Origin: Actinernus sp. WN-2022
Lineage: Eukaryota; Cnidaria; Anthozoa; Actiniaria; Actinernidae
Assembly: GCA_030867875.1 (NCBI GenBank)
Contig: JAOWCC010000577.1
Coordinates: 147,800,344 to 147,864,343 of the forward strand
Length of the DNA stretch: 64,000 nucleotides
Direction of reading: 5' to 3'
Both the position numbers and the translations under genes were made by a program. Shown here piece by piece: positions 59,401-64,000 of the stretch. The number at the start of each line of letters is the position of its first letter. The stretch's first letter is position 1. Below the pieces are notes generated by a model. It was not told the DNA's origin. It did no database searches and saw only the letters and a program-made list of their open reading frames with translations.

Positions 59401-62400
59401 TTCATGAAAACTGTATCAATTCAAGGGAAGTAAGAAAGCTAAATCCAGAAAAATACATCGTTTATAGATGATCGGGTGTACTTCATTATGGCTCCACTCG
59501 TACTTCAAAACGAACTGTCTTTTGCAGAGTAATCACTCAGATCACTGACAGATAAAGTAAAGGGAAAAGAAAGGGAAAAGAAAGGGAAAAGAAAGGGAAA
59601 AGAAAGGGAAAAGAAAGGGAAAAGAAAGTGAATCACCTCTAACATTGTATCTAGAAGAAGATTTCTACGATTCAAGAGATAAACAGTATCTCAGTAAAGT
59701 AACGAGTGCAGAGGATCTTATAGTATTACCGAATACCGGCTCATACTCGTTAGACTCAGCTTTTCAAATGGAATAAAACACAATTGGAAAGTGACTAAAA
59801 AAGATGTGTATTATAATATTGTCTTGGTCTCTCATCAAAGAATCGCCCACAGAGGTGTGAAAAGACGCAGGAATAGATAAATGTTCGAGAACTTACACAT
59901 AAATAACTCAAAACGTTATCAAAACGTTATTTCACTTTGCCGTTTCCATGCACAGGGCCACTAATAACAAGCAGATTTATTAAAGCCAGTTAACACCCCA
60001 CTCCAAGCAAACTCATTCCTAACACTATTATAAATCGATTTGATGGCCTGTGAACTAATCCAAACCCTAACAGTAACCTCAGTAAACCCAATTGCTCACT
60101 AATTCTGGGTGTTTAGAGCTACCGGTAAGTCACTAAACAACAGAGAAATATGCTTCTTCAATAGTCCTGCATGTGAACCAATGCAAAACCTAACCCTACA
60201 TTTAAAAACACCCTAACCATCCACAATGGGTGCTCACTAATTTTGGGTGTTTAGAGCTTTTGTCACTAATTTATTTAGGGTGTTTAGAACTATTAGTTAC
60301 TAAATAATACAGACTGTAATCCTTCTTCTATTATGCTGAGAACTAATACAAATCCTAACTCTACATTTAAAATCACCCGAACCGTCAACAACATGTGCTC
60401 ACTAATATTATTTAGGCTGTTTAGAGCTAGTCACTAAATAATACATACTGTACTCCTTCTTCAGTGGTCCTGTGAATTAATCCAAACCCTTCCCCTACAT
60501 TTAAAAAGACCCTAACCATCAACAACAGGTGCTCACTAATGTAGGGTTCTTTCGGGCTATTAATCACCAAACAACACAGAAATATACAAGTTCTTAAATG
60601 TTCCTTGTGAACTGACCCAAACCCTTACATTTAAAAACCCTAAAATCAATGAACGTTTAATGTACATTTGTAAGTTCCCTTTTTAGAATCTTGAATAAAT
60701 TACCTGAAGAAAACATTACCTTGAACACAAACACCAGGTTGAATCAATTTGACCTAGGTTGAATTGACTCAAGGTCAATTTGACCTAGGTTAAATTGACT
60801 CAGGGTCAATTTGACCTACAACATATACCTTGTCTGGGACATTTATGAAGCCTGATTAGAGTTTACAAATTACAGTGCCAGGTTTCCAGCCAATGAAGTT
60901 TGCTTTGGTTGTTCGTTTCCACTTACATTTACTACCTTTAATACGCTCCTGACTTATGATAATGTATTGACATTTGAACAGGGCTCTATAATGGAGTTAG
61001 GTACATGTAGCATTAATACTAACATTGGATGGCTAGGTAGTTTATTGAACACTTCTTTTTCTTCAGTCTAAGCTTCATGAGTCACTCTGCGATCATCGAA
61101 CACTAGCCACCATTGCTACCCACAACTTGGAGTCACTTACCCTTCCCCTAATATATGATGCTGCATCACCAGCAGACATTGAGCTCTTGCCACTAGGAAG
61201 GCAGAAGAATGTGAATGCTGAAGGACTTGTGGCTGCTTTGAAGACAGAAGCCCTAAAACAGAAGCAGAAAAATAAGAGAAATCCACTGAAGAGTGGCTTG
61301 TACAAGTAAGTTGTTCTTTCATTGTTGGCTATCAGTTAGCACACCTCCACCAGATATTTTTGGGAAACTTCTGCTCTCCTGAGGGCACTCATTTACTAGT
61401 CAAGAGTTAATTACTGAAAATTATGCAATTTAAATATGACTCAACCTTCCTGATCTCTACACATGGGATCCCTGTGGTGTTGACTGTGAAGCTCATAAAG
61501 CAGAGCTGTAGGCAGCTGCATTTTTAGATACAATTCATGTGCTCATTACAGTTGCATGTTCATTAGTTTTCAATACTTGTACTTCTTTCCATGACAGACT
61601 GTCGAAAGTTGTAAAAACTGGGGAATTAAATGACTGGCCATATCTACATTTATAGATGTGTATACTCGTTGGCTTAGTTTCCTTTGTTCTGTAACGGTCT
61701 TTATCTAAGTTATTAACCCAGCATTGAATCTCCAGGTTCATGAGGTTGATAATCTACATATCAACCTGGAGATTCATGTTTTTAGGAAACTTCACCATAA
61801 GTATATAAGATGGCTACTGTACTGCTATCTCAGTGTGTACGAGATTTATCAACCCTTGGGTTGATAAATCTCGTACACACCTCAGTGGCGAAATATAACT
61901 TTACTTACAACTCTGATATGGGATTTTTTTCTTTGTTTGTGATCATGTATGTGCCGTTGGTTTTCCCACTTCCTCCCTTCCCTCTTCTGTCCTTGTGCTC
62001 TTGCAGAGTTGGACTTGCTCCTCTAAGTTGTTAGACTGGTTTCATTAATGTTCTAGATATCTAAGCCTTGTGGAAGGTGCATCTCTGTTTGCATACCTCA
62101 AGGATTCGACTACAGCTGTAATATCACTTCCACCAATCACCAATAGTGAAGCAAGCAAGGTATGTACATACTTTAAAATTGCTAGTCCTATACTGAATCT
62201 TTAAGGAATGCTCATAAAGCAAGAACTTCTGCAGCTCCTAGTTCTTACTCAAATACTCCAGTCCTAACCACAGAAACATGTTGCTGTAAATGAACTCTTT
62301 CTGGGCTATCTCTGCAATATATATATATATTGGAGAAATACACAGATCAAGTGTTACAAAATCAATCCATTTTAAAACAAAGTACTGCTGTATTTAAATA

Positions 62401-63472
62401 GGAGATCAGTGTTTTAAAAAGGAGTAGGGAAAGCATGCAATTATGCTTATTATGATTTGTATAGTGAAATGAGGATATGATGTGTCTGTAGTAGATTGTA
62501 TGACATCACAGTGATCCCTGTTATGCAACAAAAGAGCTATTGTTTTCTGAAAATAGGGACAACCACGTGACATAAGATCCAAGATGGCAGCATTTGGGAA
62601 ATTCAAACGCATTTTATGGACAGGAAAATTGATGCATGAAGCAATAGCTTTAGGCATTCATAAGAATAGTTATTTTAAGTACAAACTTAAAACTTTCAGC
62701 TTCCATCAATCACTCGACATTCATTGGGTGCCACTCATAAGGAACATAGGACCCCTAAGGGCAACTCATGGATGGTCAGTGAGCTATTTTGGTATATACT
62801 AAAAATCGTGTGACCGATGACGTCATCGTTACTTCATCACCACTAAGTGAATTGTGGGAAAATAATACCATACCAGTCCAATTTTAAACTGTCTGGCATT
62901 AGAAATGAAGGAGATATGGGCATGTACTTAAAATCACGTGACCGATGACGTCATCGTTACGTCATCACCACTACTAAGTGATTGATAGGGACCCACTACC
63001 ATGTCTGTCCAGGTTTGGAGTGTCTGGCATTAGATGGGCACCGTCAATACACCTCCTCCTGCATGACCAAATCTTTCAATTGTTGGACGCATACCATAAA
63101 CATCCGTCAATATATCTTCGGAATATCGAATAATATGCGGACAGCCCCGATCTACACACCATAAAACGATGAATAAATTAGCTACTGACCCACTCCAATA
63201 ACTCATGTTATGCGCTTGCGCGCATCCACGAGTTAAAAAGGAAGTGACTGTGCGAGTTTCTCGTCCTTTACTGCAAATTATCATAACTTAGTATATACTA
63301 CACCAGTGAATATCACTTTTAGCGCGCTCTGATTGGCTACTCAAACAGTGAATATGATTTCATATTCACCTCCGAGCGAAGCAGCAAACACCTCGCACAA
63401 GTTTTTGTCCATTTGACAGAAAATAAAATAACTATTTGGTGCTGACTATTCACCTGTGGTGTGGTATATACT

Positions 63473-63504
<32 letters not shown>

Positions 63505-63849
63505 ATTGTTAAGTATATGTCATTTCATCGTATCTAATCTCAGATAAAAGCAAGCAAGATAGATGTACTGATAGAAGTTACCTCCTCTAAAGAACTGGCA
63601 CTCTGTAAACAAGTAATGGATACCCTCATCCAGAGAATGTTGGAAGCTGGGCTAGCCTCTGCTCTAGGGGCAGGGGGAGGTGATGTCAGTGCTATTCAAC
63701 CCCAGGAGGATGCTGGGGCATCTCCCATAATGCCACAGCTTGTGTTAGAACAAGTACGAGTTGTTAACCACGAGGGCCACATGAAGGTAGTCTACCCATC
63801 TCATGTTGATCTTCAGATGGATACCATGAAAGTTATTCACCTACAGTGA
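52513..63849 (+). CDS. LRRC47: Leucine-rich repeat-containing protein 47, four exons, 534 residues
   Basis: Exons 52513-53469, 61067-61305, 62057-62159 and 63544-63849, all GT/AG, phases 0, 2 and 0, ending TGA. The N-terminal half has about eight leucine-rich repeats (LTRLNFLQISNTNLEQVP, LVNLKTLDLHRNSIKEIP, LKVLNLSENKLEVIP and others). A Lys/Gly-rich linker (KGKGKKGGKKGRSKR, about 240-256) leads to a domain like the B3/B4 region of phenylalanyl-tRNA synthetase beta: VRPYIVCTLVKSL, SLCDHRTLATIATH, VISLPPITNSE, LVLEQVRVVNHEGHMKVVYPS. In vertebrates the protein binds RNA or the translation machinery; no enzyme activity is established. Length is near the family norm (human about 580). The first ATG (MSWAEVKQAAEE) matches the family start. 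Confidence 0.95.
53494..54380. mobile_element. pogo/Tigger-like non-autonomous element in LRRC47 intron 1
   Basis: Ends CAGTCAACTCTCGTTATAGC and, on the complement, CAGTCAACTCTCGCC. TA dinucleotides flank both sides (53492-53493, 54381-54382). The CAGTC..CTCTCG terminus and TA target are those of pogo-type Tc1/mariner elements. GGACACC and AATAGCGGGG words recur inside both ends. No transposase. Confidence 0.75.
54383..56021. other. LRRC47 intron 1 segment
   Basis: Intronic, no exon. Contains a hairpin at 55256-55345 (GGGGATTTCAAAATCC paired with GGATTTTGAAACCCCC) and ordinary AT-rich text. A frame at 55619-55840 has no recognised family. Confidence 0.45.
56026..58016. mobile_element. TTAA-flanked foldback element, 1,991 bp
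   Basis: Ends AGTGTTTATGAAACCAAATT and the complement, arms of about 140 bp (through CTTTATTATTCTGCAATAAA and GAAAAAGAGACCTTTCCG). TTAA at 56022-56025 and 58017-58020. The interior holds no convincing transposase and is itself invaded by a hairpin (57518-57684). Confidence 0.8.
57518..57684. repeat. Nested hairpin MITE
   Basis: AACAAATAARAGATGGTTCT and the complement, about 35-bp arms (through CCTTGTTCTATAA), within the TTAA-flanked element. Confidence 0.7.
58824..60832. mobile_element. TGTTGCAGGTCAAATTGACC element, long copy
   Basis: Ends TATGTTGCAGGTCAAATTGA and, on the complement, TATGTTGTAGGTCAAATTGA. Shares the GACCCAGGTTTGGCTATCAA block and tRNA-like region with the short copy at 14921-15598. 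Inside, phrases with ACCCTAACCNTCAACAA and GTGCTCACTAAT recur about every 110-120 bp (60060-60650), and an 11-bp minisatellite lies at 59557-59628. Confidence 0.65.
59557..59628 (+). repeat. Minisatellite, ~6 units of 11 bp
   Basis: GAAAGGGAAAA repeated almost perfectly. Confidence 0.9.
61067..61305 (+). CDS. LRRC47: LRRC47 exon 2
   Basis: Starts SKLHESLCDHRTLATIATHN after TTCTTCAG and ends within TAC AA before GTAAGT. It encodes the basic ALKTEALKQKQKNKRNPLKS stretch. Confidence 0.92.
61735..61780. repeat. Hairpin in LRRC47 intron 2
   Basis: GAATCTCCAGGTT and AACCTGGAGATTC pair around a spacer of about 25 nt. Confidence 0.65.
61833..61880. repeat. Perfect 23-bp hairpin in LRRC47 intron 2
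   Basis: GTGTGTACGAGATTTATCAA followed by CCC, a TT loop, and the exact complement. It would form a strong cruciform or RNA stem. Confidence 0.85.
62057..62159 (+). CDS. LRRC47: LRRC47 exon 3
   Basis: 103 nt, acceptor TTCTAG, donor GTATGT. Encodes YLSLVEGASLFAYLKDS and VISLPPITNSEASK, which match the family. Confidence 0.9.
62805..63025 (+). repeat. Two direct units with TGACGTCATC palindromes in LRRC47 intron 3
   Basis: The phrase CGTGACCGATGACGTCATCG, then TTACKTCATCACCACTA, occurs at about 62810 and 62938, each followed by a GTCTGGCATTAGA word. TGACGTCA is the CRE core. Confidence 0.75.
63288..63525. mobile_element. MITE with TGAATAT/ATTCACC inverted words in LRRC47 intron 3
   Basis: AGTATATACTACACCAGTGAAT on the left and, inverted, TTCACCTGTGGTGTGGTATATACT near 63450-63475, then a smaller hairpin AACAATTATTCACC..GGTGAATAATTGTT. 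It ends about 20 bp before exon 4. Confidence 0.55.
63544..63849 (+). CDS. LRRC47: LRRC47 exon 4 (C-terminus)
   Basis: Starts IKASKIDVLIEVTSSKELAL after TAATCTCAG. Ends VHEGHMKVVYPS-like text and VIHLQ, then TGA at 63847-63849. Confidence 0.92.
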   Translation: MKASKIDVLIEVTSSKELALCKQVMDTLIQRMLEAGLASALGAGGGDVSAIQPQEDAGASPIMPQLVLEQVRVVNHEGHMKVVYPSHVDLQMDTMKVIHLQ

Positions 63850-64000
63850 AAACAGAGACAGCTCAGAAATGAAGTTTTTGTTCTCTTTATGTGATTCTTA
63901 ATAATGCATGCCCTTTTACAATGTCCCGACAAAGGAGGCATGTTTTGATGGATGTCAATCGTTATTTTCACTTTTTTCCCATTGGTCAAGCCGTCCAACA
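63850..64000 (+). other. LRRC47 3' flank
   Basis: The start of the 3' UTR. No poly(A) signal is evident before the window ends. Confidence 0.5.

Noticed and set aside
62584..62802. 72-codon frame in LRRC47 intron 3
   Set aside because: Exons 3 and 4 join in phase without it, and it overlaps repeat sequence.

Overview
The window looks like nuclear DNA of an anthozoan cnidarian, probably a stony coral. It is AT-rich, has interrupted genes with GT/AG introns, and is packed with the foldback elements and DNA transposons I associate with coral genomes. No bacterial operon, CRISPR array or rRNA is visible. Species-level assignment is inference.

Three conserved single-copy animal genes are present: the last exon of PEX12 (978-1196, +), an intronless DNAJC22 (35633-36721, -), and a complete four-exon LRRC47 (52513-63849, +). 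Almost everything between them is mobile DNA.

The main discovery is a nested mega-transposon at 1689-31650. Its ends are imperfect inverted repeats starting CACAGCA, bounded by a TAA duplication, with arrays of TTTACG/CGTAAA words just inside each end. It carries two divergent genes from one short intergenic promoter (about 11301-11565). The rightward gene encodes an En/Spm (CACTA)-type DDE transposase. The leftward gene encodes a coiled-coil/acidic/Ser-rich protein that may be a TnpA-like partner. The transposase's last exon is split by a second 10,547-bp transposon (17717-28263), flanked by TTA with perfect 21-bp inverted ends. Dropping it and one TTA leaves the reading frame uninterrupted. 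This inner element encodes a 625-residue ISAzo13/Zator-like transposase, a protein with a BEN-like C-terminus and internal 38-39-residue repeats, and a 96-residue helical protein. All three are on the minus strand.

The mega-element landed in the TTAA duplication of an older 705-bp MITE (31654-32358), so the pre-insertion site can be read. Further right lie a defective Ngaro-type tyrosine-recombinase retrotransposon with A1-B1-A2-B2 split repeats (39732-44564, -), two hAT-like non-autonomous elements with 8-bp duplications, a MULE-like MITE with a 9-bp duplication, a decayed LINE (47261-48240, -), and a 2.4-kb foldback element containing repeated cruciform units (48380-50796). The LRRC47 introns hold a pogo-like element, a TTAA-flanked 2-kb foldback and several hairpins.

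The host genes have unrelated housekeeping jobs (peroxisome import, endocytic/membrane co-chaperone, phenylalanyl-tRNA-synthetase-like RNA-binding fold). The coherent biology of the window is the layered transposon community around them.
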